Shown in pieces: positions 22,255 to 34,242 of a stretch of 64,000 nt of DNA. Source of the DNA: Anisus vortex (Eukaryota > Mollusca > Gastropoda > Planorbidae); the NCBI GenBank assembly GCA_949126835.1, contig OX421502.1:34560982-34624981 (forward strand), in the 5' to 3' direction. Each line of letters starts with the position of its first letter. The first letter of the stretch is position 1. Below the pieces are notes generated by a model. It ran no database searches. It had not been told where the DNA came from and was given only the letters and a program-made list of their open reading frames with translations. Made by a program: the position numbers and the translations under genes.

Positions 22255-22410
22255 TTAAGAAAGGGGGTTGAGGACGTCCATTAATCGCGTCATTAACATA
22301 GAAATTGGTACCGCCCCCTCCCCCGTGTCAATAATTGTCAAACTTTCAGAGCCCCCCCCATACAATTATGTCAACAAATGTTCCCCCCTCCCAATTACCT
22401 AAACTAAAAT
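22255..22410 (-). repeat. C/G-run repeat family copy
   Basis: Inverted copy of 41408-41580: ggacgtccattaat, gtcaaactttcagag and C runs of eight occur in the same order. Flanked by further G/C homopolymers at 22508-22555 and a partial end at 22930-22968. Confidence 0.55.
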
Positions 22411-22489
22411 TGGCTAACTTTAATGTTTAAAATATAATTTTTATTTATTTTAGTAAATTATAAATTTTGAAACTTGGACTATAAGTCTA

Positions 22490-22975
22490 ATAGGTGTAGC
22501 CGCTGTGGGGGGGGGGGGGGGGAAGGGGGAGGGGGAGTAACAAGGTGCCTCTAGCCCGAGCATTGTTTCTTTGATCTTATTTTCATATAAATATTTAATT
22601 AATCTATTTTTACATTTCACTATTAACGCTATGACACAATGAATAGTTTAAAACGAAATTGTGTGCACCAGTTGTGAATTCGCCTTCTATTTCCACCAGA
22701 CTTCACTATTCAATCTTGAATTTTTGCCCACCCCCTGCATTTTATACATAGTTGCCTTCCCTTTCCCCCACTTCTCTTACCGTACTTTATTTGAGACTAC
22801 CGCCTTGCCATCCTGGCTACGCCACTGATAAATATAGCATACATAATTTACACAAACCCCTCTCCCCCACTTACACTAGGTGCCCAGGCCTTTGCAGCCC
22901 CTCCCCAATCGTACCCTTTCCCACTCCCCATATTTCGTTGACATAATTAACGGACGGCCCCTTTATTTGATGAAT
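22490..22975. repeat. G/C-homopolymer-rich tract and repeat end
   Basis: A G run of about 15 at 22508-22522 is followed by GGGGGA repeats. The segment ends near 22968 with ttgacataattaacggacggcccctt, resembling the end of the 41408-41580 family. Confidence 0.4.
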
Positions 22976-23099
22976 AGTACATATATTAAAAATATTTAAA
23001 ACATTTAAAGGAAACACAACAATTTAAGAACAATAAGTTGGTATAAAATAAATATTGTTGTTCGTGGTTACGCCTATGGTTATAATGTCCGGCCTCTCA

Positions 23100-23370
23100 C
23101 GAGTAGTTGTAAAGTATCCCCGTTAGACAAGTTTGATCCACAGATCTAAGTACCGTAAAGCAGTGTTCACAAGTTTCTGTGGCCACGGCATACGTTTCGC
23201 TAACGAATGTTGGGTACGTAGGCTCAGAGACACCCACCATTTCTGGAAACAAACCCTTCATCTGGGGATTCATACTCAGTACCTTAGGTACGCCAGCCGA
23301 ACGCTCGGTCTCACAAACAGTTGTGATAATGTCTGTTATCCAACTAATTGTGATAAAATGTGACACCAAT
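23100..23370 (-). repeat. SINE family 1, degraded
   Basis: On the - strand it has a tRNA-like head region followed by ccgtggccacagaaacttgtgaac in part. Diverged, boundaries approximate. Confidence 0.45.
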
Positions 23371-23589
23371 GGTAATAATGTCTTCCACCGAAGGAGAAAG
23401 CAATAATGATAATGTAATGATCATGCAGTTGAGAAATCTAAATTTAAAGATTGTCTTTGCAAGACTCATTGATTCATTGCAAAGGAAATATATCGCAATT
23501 TTAACACTTCAGACATCTTCTCAGAATGCAATGAACTGATAGTCTTTTTATCCAAATATATCAACTTGGTTCCTCAATACTAAACACTA

Positions 23590-24370
23590 CCCTATTATCT
23601 AAGATATAATAAATATAATGCAAGTTACAGAATGCCTCCCAGCAATCTCAATTGAGGGAAACACTCTGGATGTTGTCGAGGACTACACATACCTTGGCAG
23701 CAACATTTCAAGCTCACTGTCCCTGGAAAAAGAAATACAAACCAGAATCGGCAAGTCAGTACCTTTAATGGCAAGGCTCAACCAAAGAGTATGGGATAAT
23801 GCTCAACTCACTGATAGGACACAAATCTCTGTCTACCAGGCCTGTGTGCTAAGCACACTTCTCTATGGAAGCGAGACCTGGGCTACATACGCTAAGCAAA
23901 TTAAGCAGCTCAATAGCTTTCACCTGCGATGCCTGCGCAGGATACTCCACATCAAATGGCAGGAAAGAGTCTCAGGAGAAACCATATGCTGAGCATAAAC
24001 TCAATCCTGAGTGAGAGGCGCCTGCGATGGACAGGCCATGTCCACAGGATGGGTGCGGAGCGCATCCCAAGAGCCCTACTGTATGGAGAGCTGGCAGCCG
24101 GTACAAGAAAGAGGGGTCGCCCTTGCCTGCGGTTCAAATACGTCTGCAAGAAAGACTTATTACCGGCTCGCATTGAGCCCAACACGTGGGAGAGCCATGC
24201 TGAGGAACGCACCTTCTGGCGGTCCAAGGTGCGCGAGGGCACTCAAGCTGCAGAAGGCACCCTCACAGAAAGAAGCGAAGAGAAACGAGCCAGGAGAAAG
24301 GCGAGAGGCAGAGAGAAAGGAGACTGCGCCATCGTCCCTGGAGGATGGAAGGATGCCATATAATAAATAT
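23590..24370 (+). repeat. LINE family B reverse-transcriptase C-terminus, frameshifted
   Basis: Two frames together give the block: VVEDYTYLGSNIS, VYQACVLSTLLYGSETW and FHLRCLRRILHIKWQ in the first; RRLRWTGHVHRM and KRGRPCLRFKYVCKKDL in the second. The frame changes near 23970-23990, so it is a pseudogene fragment. Slightly GC-richer than its neighbours. Confidence 0.85.
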
Positions 24371-24412
24371 AATCGTATTATAGTAAATATTAAAGTGTAT
24401 CTAATTTTTTAA

Positions 24413-25145
24413 ACTTTGTATTTTTGCTTACAAACCGAGTCACACTCAACGCCTCAAAAGACTTCATCACCAAGAGCGTGCCGTCGGAGAAATCTAGCTC
24501 GTGAATCGTGCAGTTCAAGTCGGGGAATTTCTCCAAAGATTACAAAACGTATGATGGTCACTAATGGTCACCCAAGGCCACCACTAGCTACAGCAAATAC
24601 TCCAGCTCTGAGTTTGGGATGCCAAAATGATGGCGTCACGACAGGGCTGGGTAAAGAGCTCTCGGGCTCCTACTCCCCGACCCCGGTCCAATAATTTCGG
24701 CCTCTACTCCCAGCTCGGCGCTGGGATTCTCTCTCCAGGCCGAAAAGCAGCGGCTGGGGAATATTGACGTCATGATCGCCACCACGTTACAGCACCCGTT
24801 ACAATGACTCGAAGCTGTATAACCACTAGTAATTGCCAGCGATTTCAAAAAAGCAAAAAGGCGGCGCTACTCCCCCCCTGGCACTGGGCGCCACCTTTCC
24901 TTACAGTTCCTTGGACCGGTCGATAAGTGCACGAAGACCATGAGTGACATGGTTTTATTTACCAGAATAATTGTTCACAGTTATTAACAAAAAACAATAA
25001 AAAAAAAGTTTTTGGGTTGTTAAATTGTCATTGTATTCGTGTTATAATTAGATCTTATTCATTCACTGTATCAACTTGCCCCATAGTGTGTATCATCTTA
25101 CAATCTTTTTTATTTCATGTATTTTATAGTTTCAAAATAATTAGG
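24413..25145. other. Unassigned sequence, partly GC-rich
   Basis: 24430-24920 has more GC than its surroundings and a 92-codon open frame without recognisable motifs. It could be old repeat material. Nothing else supported. Confidence 0.35.
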
Positions 25146-25149
25146 TCTA

Positions 25150-25410
25150 GATCTTATCTTATACATTAGATATACAGACGCTTGTTCTATAAAGAAGATT
25201 ATTGCGTCCTACGCTCATCCGTGGTCCGAATCCAGTCTTGCATTTTTATAAAATGTTTTAAATGATGTTAAGTTACTGGTTTTCCGGGTCTGTTCAGGCA
25301 ACCCATTCCATGCCCGAATGCCACTCGGGAAGAAAGAGTACTTATATGCATTTGTTCTCGCATAAGGGACAAGGAAAGTGTTTTTGTCTTTATGTTTATC
25401 TGTTTTGATC
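25150..25410 (-). repeat. LINE family A 3' end fragment
   Basis: The - strand carries the RT C-terminal segment (gttgcctgaacagac), then the GGACGCAATAATCTTC tail and a TATAAGATAAGAT run at the left end. Confidence 0.8.
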
Positions 25411-26119
25411 GATATGAAAGTTTAACATACAGACATTAAATAAACAATCAGATTATACAGTACAAGTAAAAAACAACCACTACGTTTGAGTTCAACTTTT
25501 TAAACATTCTTTTTTTATTTGTTCTGCAAACAATGTTCACTGTAGAAAAAAAAAAGTGTTATACTATATATGTGTATTTAATGTGTACATTTATAACTAT
25601 ATTAATTTTCAAGTTTAACAAGAACCAATTGTACTTTACATTTTAAATCAGTATTGTAAATTATATTGTTTTTTAAAAGAAAATCTAAAATTATACAAAA
25701 CAGAAAAAAAACTAAAATTTTAAATATTAAGTTCACAGTTTACTCAAAACCTTCATTGCAACATTTCTGTGATCGTTTTTTTTTACTAGTTTATTTTCTA
25801 AATATGGCACAGATAATAAAATCAATGGGCAATGGACGACTTTCATTCATTACTTATGAATAAAAAAATTTTTTGTAGAAATTACTTTCCGAAAAGCCAA
25901 GTTGACTCTTAGGGCCGGTGAAGCAGCGTTACCAGTTTCGGACATATACTTAAGAATCGTGTTGGCAGCACAATTTTCAGAAATCGTAACTTTACCCTAA
26001 CTAATGTCATGTACAAAGCTGGCTATTTCTTAACGTTGAATTTGCTCAGCATCATCAATCTATTGACCGCTGTGGTCGTTGGGGGGAGGGGGGGGCGAAT
26101 GGACACCCCAGCAGTCAAC

Positions 26120-26545
26120 TTTATCCACTTTTGCCTATCTTGAGCGGTTGTCAATAGTTGAGTCAACTGCAGCCCTGTCCAATATTTTATGTTGTCGAAC
26201 CAGCAACTCCGCTGACGGCTTCGCCGACGTCTACTTTCGACAGTGCCTTGGAGGATTGTTTTTCTGGCGGGTTATTATGCCACATCACATGACCAAACCA
26301 TGTCAGTTTGCGTCGTTTGATTTGTCATAATGATTTCTTGAGGGCCCGCAATTGAGAATATTCTATCCCAGACGTAGGTCTACTCATTAGTCCTGTTTTC
26401 CACGTATGAGATTCGAAGTATTTTTCTCATGCATTTATTTTCGAATGCCTGCAACTTGTTTTCAGTTGCTGATAGCAGCGTCCAAGGTCTCGCATCCGTA
26501 CAGAACAATGGTTTTGACAAGGGCCCTGAATTTACTGCCGTATCT
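26120..26545 (-). repeat. LINE family B fragment, decayed
   Basis: The - strand reads VKTIVLYGCETLDAA and RKLTWFGHVMWHN with interrupting stops, the same C-terminal block as other family B copies. Confidence 0.65.
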
Positions 26546-26869
26546 TATATTTATTTTTATGTTAAAATAACAACAGTTGTTGATTATTTTTAAGACTTAC
26601 CAAATAATAAGGAATGAACAGTTGTTTTCTTTTTTAAATCCTTCGTTGTTATTAGTTACAGTCAAAACTAAGGACCTTAATTTGTATAGCCTTATAAGCA
26701 TAGGCTCATGCCTGCAAATTACAAAAATCAGGAACACATAAAAAAGAAAGGACAGGAAACAAACTAATAAATTAACATGAAAACAAAATATAAATAATTA
26801 GTCCATTAAAGAAAACAAAAATACAGTTGTGAGTTTACTTTGAAAAGAATAGAAAAGGAAAAAAAAATT

Positions 26870-27400
26870 GTATTGCTAAATATTTAACCTTGCTTGGGTC
26901 GGCTTGCTCTGTTCGGATTCCCCTTTTACGAACGTACATTAGCTTATCCCTCGAGCCATCCAGGGCTTGCCTCGTATTCCTGTAATGTGGGCTGACGGTT
27001 GCGTTGGCCGAGTGGATTTTGTCTGACACGGGGATGTCCCCATCTAAAGTGAGCACATCCCACCTTTGAAAGAAGCCTTTTTTACAGGACACTTTCCGTA
27101 CGTCGCACCATCCCCAACCCCCGGAGGCGCTAGAAATCGGGCAGTGGGTTACCTACGCCACAGGCCCCTCAAATCGAAGAACATAACAAGCTGATTAACC
27201 TGAAGACCTGCAGCTCGGGATACCACGCCTTTCTCCGTCACCCACAGAGATGGGAGTGGAAGTATCTCGGCGACCGCTTGTCCATTGCATTAAACCACTG
27301 GTCAGACTCGGGGAACCACACTTCACACTTCACCAGCTTTGAGGATCATGGATATAGAAGTGAAATTAGGCGCCAGAGACTGGCGTTCGTTTTATTTACT
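26870..27400. repeat. GC-rich segment of unknown origin
   Basis: About 500 bp with clearly higher GC than its flanks and no recognised protein. The end near 27340-27370 resembles 15580-15630, suggesting a dispersed repeat. Confidence 0.35.
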
Positions 27401-27730
27401 ATGCAGGCCTAAGCGATAGCTGGGATTGGCAATAGAAACTAAAAACAACAATAGGCCCTCTCTGAGACTATAATGTGCAATGCATTGAATGAAGTGTATT
27501 GTGTGAATCCAACATAGTTATTTTAAAATATTTCCTTCAGAAAAATAATTCGTGGCCCACCACATGAAGTCCGAAATAATTAACCTACCTTTCCTTTTAA
27601 CATCCATAATTCTTATATAATATAGACTAATATGTTTTCGCTGATTACGTTATAATAAGTGAAACATTAAAAATAGGTCGATTAGGCCACATATAGTTAT
27701 AATGAGTCATTTTTTAGTTTTAATTTCTAT

Positions 27731-27788
27731 TTTTTTTTTTTTTTTTTTTTTTTTTATTTTATTTTTTTTTTTTTTTATTTTTTTTTTA
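27731..27788. repeat. Poly-T tract
   Basis: Nearly uninterrupted T over about 58 bp with two or three A. It may be an old retroposon tail on the - strand. Confidence 0.8.
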
Positions 27789-27886
27789 GTAAGAGATGAA
27801 AAATGTATTAGTATCAGTGACGTAGCCAGGATTGCAAGATGTGAGTAGCATATAGTGCAATGTAGGAGAGGTAGGTAGCTCTAGGG

Positions 27887-28590
27887 CAGGGATCGGCAAC
27901 CTTTTGCTAACAGTGTGCCAAACTAGGATTGCTAAATTATTCAGCGTGCCAACAACCTAAAAGTCAACCTGCTCTATTATATATTTTTTAGTTGTTTTTA
28001 TATGACAATTAATTTAACTCCTTAGCAAGACCAAGACCAAAAGCAAAGGAGATTTATAGAGAAAATCGTTAAAGCGCTTTATATTTAATACAAAATTAAC
28101 GAGTTTGTGATTATCCTCTTTTTTATTTGCATTTACATTATATACAATAATTTATTACTAAACTTTCACATTCAATGGTAATTATTGTCTAAACATTATC
28201 ATTTGTTAATGAAGATGAGAATCTAACACATGCAAAAATGTATTATATTTTTATCTCAGTAACTGGGAAATAGATAAATGTGATTCAGACCGAGAAAATA
28301 ATTAAGAGACTTTCCTAAGCAGCTTCCATCCAGATTTTTTAAATAAATGAGCATATTTGGATGCCCATTTTTTAAATGTTTAAAATTCAACTTTCTGCTT
28401 TTTAAAATCGCCAATATCCCTCTACTTATAAAAAGATCTACATCTAAGAAGGTTGTAGATCTAGTAATATCAAACCAGTTAGGATTCATGTGGTATGATA
28501 AAATGAGTCCTTCAATTTGAAAGTCTTGCCTTTGATTAAAAAAAAACTCCGCTTTGAGTGATTCGATGTACTTCTTAAAAAACCTAAACA
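27887..28590. repeat. hAT-like fragment
   Basis: It starts CAGGGATCGGCAACC, a typical hAT terminus, followed by gtgtgccaaactaggatt. The first 360 bp are an inverted match to the right part of 31203-32297 (agcgtgcca, gtcaacctgctcta). No right end was found. Confidence 0.55.
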
Positions 28591-28613
28591 TCTATCTAAA
28601 TATATGCCTTAAT

Positions 28614-30813
28614 CAGTGGCGTATTTAGGCATGTTCCACATGTTCCTATGGAACAGGGGCCCCCATACAAAAGGGGCCCCCACACATCACCCCCCTAACG
28701 AATTTTTAAAAGTCTTTTCTCTTGGCAGTTAGAATAGTTTTGTAACATTTATGGCCAACAGAGGTCCCCAGACTGCAGAAATGTTCCATGCACTTTAAGA
28801 TTTCATGCAAGGGCACGTGATTGATATTAATGATTGTCGTGGACAGTCATCTTCAATGAGTGGTAAATACAATGGACTTCATGTCTTGGTTCTGAACAGA
28901 AACCCATTAGCTGTCTGGGTACCATGCCCCGCAGACTCCCTAAACTTAGTTGGTAAAAAAGCAGCTGAAAGCTGTTCATCAGATGTGTCATTTTTTACCT
29001 ACTGCAACATTGTTATAGGTTTTTACAGCATCTACCCACCGTTACGACATTTTAACACAGAATTCGCTATCTTTTTTTGTAGCAGTGTGTGTAACAAAGA
29101 AACATATGAGCATCAATATGGCCTTTGCCTGTCGTTAGTCTTTCAAAACCTTTGCTGAATCCAAGCGAAACAGCTTTAATGTGTATGTGGAGTATTTCAA
29201 GGAAAAGTGATGTCTGGGACAGCCTAATCTGTTAAAATGAATACCAGACAACGTCGTCGCAGTGTTCGTATTACATCACTGGACTATGGACAGGCACAAG
29301 AAGCAGTTATCACCAAGAGAGAACTTCCGTGTCATCATCATCATCTGTCCTTTGGGTTCCTTGTGGAACATAGGGCCTCTGTCAAAGCACGCCACTCTTC
29401 ACGGTCTCTTGCTAGTCGCTTCAAATCTTCCCAGCTCTTTCCAGTTCTTTCGGTATCATCCAGTATGCTTCGTCTTCATGTTCGCTTGGGTCTTCCTCTA
29501 TGCCGTTTACACTGGGGATTCCACTCTAAGGCCTGTCTAGCTCTGTTGTTGTTATCTTTCCTGAGGGTGTGTCCAATCCATCTCCACTTCCTTTCCATGA
29601 TTTGTTGTTCTACTGTTCTTTGTCCACACCTCTCCCACAGCTTGGAGTTTTCTACCCTGTCGAACCATTTTATTTTGAGTATATTTCTTAGGCATCTGTT
29701 AACAAAGGTCTGGACTCTATTTTTAGTTATCTCTGTCGTTCGCCATGTTTCAGACCCACAAAGTAGGACTGTTTTAATGTTTGTGTTAAAGATCCTTACT
29801 TTAGTTTTGACAGAGATGAATGTAGATCTCCAGACCTGTTTCAAGTTGGCAAAGGCTTGTCGCGCCAAATTTATTCGACGTTCGATGTCCTCGTCTGCTC
29901 CTCCTGATGCACTGACCACACTTCCATGGTATACAAAGTGATTCACTTGGTCTAAGCTTTGGTTTTCTACTTGTATATCGCCATCTTGTTGGTGGTTTAT
30001 TTTCAATAATTTGTTTTTTTGGTGGTTTATACTGAGCCCTACTCTTTTTCCAGTCTCTTTCAAAGCTGTGATCTTCTCTTGCATATCTCCAACTTCCGTG
30101 TGGAAGCGTATTAATGCATACATTGTTGTTTGTGAACGATTTGACTTCCTTTGTCAACTTAACAATATGTCAGCTTATGAAATTCAACATGCAGCTGTGA
30201 TACTTTTCCAAACATTGAAGTTGCCCTAGTAATATATCAGGTTCTTATGGTTGCCAATACATCTAGCGAATGATCATTCTCCAAATTGAGTTAATAAAAC
30301 AAACAGGCTGCGAACAACAATGACTCAGAAGAAGCTGTCTGCCATAAGTCTACTCAATATTGAATCAGACATAATATTGCGTGAATTATCAACTTAAAGA
30401 CATCATTGAAGAATTTGCTGTTCCTAAACCACGAAGACTCAATGTTATGTTAACGTATTTCTTCCTTTTATTTAAGGCATACAGACTATTCTTCATCACT
30501 TATTAAGGTTCAAAACAGAATGAATCATAAAGAATGTAGTGGACATGTAACTGTTAGAAACAGTCAAATAGAGACTGAACAAATAGTGGGAATATGACGG
30601 TTCAAACGAGCAACTGCAGTTAAATGAAGTAAAATGCTAATTGGCTCGCCAAATTAGCAGTCAAAGTCAGAGTGGGTTACTGGTTATCATTCAGCATCTG
30701 CAACACGGTACACAGGCTAACACAGCAATGACGGAAGGCAGCTGGGGTGAGGTCACGAGGGGCCCCCACATAAAAGTAGGAACAGGGCCCCCACAAACCT
30801 AAATACGGCCCTG
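28614..30813 (+). mobile_element. Degraded hAT transposon with transposase remnants
   Basis: Ends CAGTGGCGTATTTAGG and CCTAAATACGGCCCTG are 16-bp imperfect inverted repeats; no convincing 8-bp duplication is visible. 28805-29040 encodes DINDCRGQS...MSGKYNGL and PCPADSLNLVG, the core of ZMYM1-like hAT transposases. About 30305-30450 encodes TTMTQKKLSAISLLNIE, the C-terminal dimerisation region. A LINE fragment (29325-30157) separates the two parts. Not functional. Confidence 0.75.
29325..30157 (-). repeat. LINE family B reverse-transcriptase C-terminus
   Basis: A 215-codon - strand frame (30123 to 29476) holds VGLSINHQKNK, RIFNTNIKTVLLCGSETW, FVNRCLRNILKIKWFDRV, RKWRWIGHTLRKD and HRGRPKRT. 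The C-terminal part continues to about 29380 after a stop. It is the longest family B fragment here and is inserted in the hAT element. Confidence 0.85.
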
Positions 30814-31202
30814 GCCCAGGCCCCTCGAGAGGGGGGTACAGCCGGTACGCCGTACCGGGGCCCATAAGAGTTTAGGGGGCCCATGAATATTACAATTTAA
30901 AATTAAATTGGCAATTACGCAAGTATTTTTTGATTATTGCAATAAAGCTAAGAGGAGTTGCCACAAAACCTCCTACAATCTCACGTGACGTTGGGGGTCC
31001 TTCATTTTGGTATTTTTTTTATTGTGTACTTGAACATTTTGTTAAATTTGCAAAGAAGCCTCTAGTTGTAATATAGGGCCTATTTATTTTCGATAGCATT
31101 TAGGATATCTCTTTTATTTTGCTTTCTCCAGAGACACTTACAAATATAGACATATGAGCCCTACAGGCTTACAGTTCTCCCTGTTAGCTTAGTAGCCTAG
31201 GC

Positions 31203-32297
31203 CGGGGGTCGACAACCTAAAGCACGCGTGCCACACATGGCACGCAGAGCTATTTTAGATGGCACGCGAGAGACCTCCAAAAGGTGCTTCTTGTTGATTT
31301 TTTTCCATAATTGAATGAGGAGGCACTAACTGTTGAAGCCGATGTTTCTGAATGGCGAGCGACACATTTCATTGAGTTGAACTTGCTTTTACAAGGACGT
31401 GGCCAAACAACCATCTTAGATGTGGATCTTTTTTTTTTAAGTGGAGGGATAGTGACCATTTAAAATGCAGCAAGTTGAATTTTAAACACAAAAATGCTAG
31501 ATTTTTATAAAGAAATAATAATTAAAAAGTAATATTAGTTTAATTTTAAAAGAAGGGAGATAATTAACCCGTTTTGTATTTGTTTTTTTGCTCTAGCCTA
31601 ATATTCTAGTATTCTAATATGCTCTAATAATATGTCCAATATGTTTCATATTTTCCTTTAATAAAACATTAATGGCTCTTACAATTATAATTTTAAAATT
31701 TATAAAGTTGTGTAAGTTAGTTGAAAAGTATATAAATATTATATGACTAAAGAATTCATAATAATATGTGTACATTTTTAAACATTACATTAACTACCAA
31801 GTTTGTATGTTTACTATGTCTCTACACCGCTCGACGATAGTAGGATATATATGACTGCGGTGTAATAATAATTTAAGAGAATATATCAGTAAAACTGAGA
31901 TCGAAATACAATTAATGTATAGCAGGTGCCAGATCCATATCTTGAATCACGATAACTAAATGATAATTTTAGGCGATAATTAACTATCAAAATGTGAAAG
32001 TTTAGTAATAAAATTCTGTATTTGGTGTAAATGCAAATAGGCCTAAATTAAAAAGGATGATAACCAGGAACTCGTTTTGTTTAAAAGTTAAATATTAAAC
32101 GCTCTAAAGATTTTCTCTATTGGCCCTACACCTCGTTATGGGCCTCTATCTTGCTACGGCGCTAAATAAATATTATTATTTAAAAAATTTAAAAATATCA
32201 TAGAGCAGGTTGACTTTCGGGCTGTTGGCACGCTGAATGATTTAAAAATCCTAGTTTGGCACACTATTAGCAAAAGGCTGCATATCGGTACTAGTAT
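31203..32297. repeat. Old hAT-like element
   Basis: Left end GGGGGTCGACAACC, right end AAAAGGCTGCATATCGG, both decayed forms of the GGTTGCCGACCCC terminus. It shares parts with 16140-17212, 27887-28590, 57177-57420 and 59090-59716. Only fragments of frame remain. Confidence 0.5.
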
Positions 32298-32989
32298 GGC
32301 AGTTAAACTATAATAGTTAGTCCTTTTGCACTTTAATGATTTCCAGTGCGGTAGCCAAGAGGGGAGATTGAAGGTATCATCATTTTAGACAAATGTATTG
32401 AAAATTTAAAACACATTTTTTTTGGTAATTTAACAAAATGAAATGTATTTTGGGAGGAGTTTGTAAAAAAACAAACTATGTGTCAACTGTATTGCCACAC
32501 AGATCTAACCTTACATTAGACTACACAGCATACATTATCGGCGAATATTTATAACTGACAAGAATAACACCAATAGTTAAATCACTAAACCTAGAAACGC
32601 TAGTCACTATAAGAAATTATCAATCAACAGTGAGTCAACAGTCACTTTTCCCATTTTACGCATCTTTTGTAATATTATTTGCAAGATCAATAGGCCTTCT
32701 GAAGCGCAGGAACAATTACAATAATTTAAACTAAGAACTATGTACTTGATTAAAGTATTTTCCTAACAGACCTGTAAGGCTTTGATTGAAATGATTACTC
32801 TCTAATGACAGTTAGTCTTATGACAGTTTCAAAAAATGGTCCACAGACCTTGTAAAAAGATTCCTGATTTTTCAAAAGTAGGCCTATGTAATACAAATAA
32901 ATCATCTAGAAATGACTAGTGTTAAAAAAGTGGGGGGGGGGGGGGGAGGGAAAGGGGGGGCCAGAAAAGATCTCGTACCGGCATCTTTT

Positions 32990-33122
32990 TTTCTCTCGAG
33001 GGCCCAGGGCTCTGGCCTTAATATAGGTATGTCATCATCATCGCCTTTCGTCGCGTCTGTGACATGGGCCACGAACAAAGGCTCTCCAGGCATCTCGGTC
33101 TTGGGCCAGTCCCTCCAGCTGT
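32990..33122 (-). repeat. LINE family B fragment, left of the LTR element
   Basis: The - strand reads EGLAQDRDAWRAFV, which continues directly from the right-hand part at 40569-40740. The LTR element split the LINE here. The fragment is preceded by a 12-G run (32933-32946). Confidence 0.75.
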
Positions 33123-33374
33123 TGTTATAATTATATTACACTGTTCTTTATTCAACTAACACGCTGGACACAAGGGTTTCAGTTTCACCTTTATTTTTCA
33201 TGTACATACCGAATCACCAATCAAAATCCCTACAGCTCTCTCCTGTTCAGCTCTCATACCCCGAATGTCCAGTCTTCCTATCTTACACACCCCGTGTTCG
33301 CTCCCTTCATTCCCGATTCCCCCTAACTGACTTGAGTTCATTCATTCCTATCTTTACAATAACATCACTGAGCT

Positions 33375-33406
<32 letters not shown>

Positions 33407-33484
33407 CCTACACACACCCATTTGTCGACAATAGATTTTAATTCATTCATATCCACTCTCTTTCACTCAAAATAGCTCACAACA
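33123..33484 (-). repeat. 3' LTR of the Gmr1-type element
   Basis: 362 bp, TG...CA on the + strand. It contains a (CA)n tract at about 33376-33401. On the - strand GAATAAAGAAC near the end of the LTR is a candidate polyA signal. A 91-codon + strand frame inside is not a gene. Confidence 0.97.
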
Positions 33485-34242
33485 TCTACTCCCACCCTAA
33501 GGCGATTAATCCTTTAATTGCCTGATAACTAAAATAAAAGAAAAAAAATGTACACTACAATCCGAGTTATTTTGTCTATACCTTTCATTCACATACCGTA
33601 AAGTTAATCACAATTTCGTGGTTTTTGCAACCAAAATAGTTTATATCTATTTTTACAATACATCTATACCAAACAGAACTGACTTTTGTACACAAAAGTA
33701 TCTACACAATTATAATATTATAAGCATATATATTAAATACGTTATGAAATCAAATAATGCGATCATAATAATGAATTATACCGTAGGTTACATATAACAT
33801 AGTCAAGTTCTTTTACATTTTATATACATATTAAAACGCTACAACCTATTATAAAATACTACCATAATAATATCTTTTACCGTAACCTCATTAAGTTAAT
33901 GATAAATACGACATTAGAATAGATCTAATCATTTTAATTACACTTGTATGAACAAGTTATACATTTATTATAACTCTGCTTTAGAAGCGAATATAATCAC
34001 ATTGACAATGAAGAGAAAAAAAATAAAAAAAATAATGAATACAAGAAAAATTGTCATCATTTGTGCTCATGACAAAAAATATTTGAGCGTACACAATCCT
34101 CAAATCCTCTTGTCATTCTGACTGAGCACTGTTACACATTTATTTATCAATCTCTTTTAAAAAAAAACAACACAGTCCTATTGCTTTAATAATAAAAAAA
34201 TTGTTCATGTACAAATGTTCTTTTGCAAGTTACTGCTACAAT
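33485..34242 (-). other. Retrotransposon 3' noncoding region with polypurine tract
   Basis: About 750 bp between the RNase H stop and the 3' LTR. No envelope-like frame. Next to the LTR the - strand reads TTAGGGTGGGAGTAGA, a polypurine tract suitable for plus-strand priming. The rest is AT-rich. Confidence 0.75.

Noticed and set aside
26835..27092. 85-codon - strand frame
   Set aside because: No recognisable motif and located in a probable dispersed repeat.
29237..29941. 234-codon + strand open frame
   Set aside because: Antisense of a LINE reverse-transcriptase C-terminus on the - strand.
33200..33475. 91-codon frame, identical at 40284-40559
   Set aside because: Lies entirely within the two LTRs.
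33485..34242. Envelope gene in the LTR element
   Set aside because: No frame with a signal peptide or membrane segments between RNase H and the 3' LTR, so it is a retrotransposon and not a retrovirus-like element with env.
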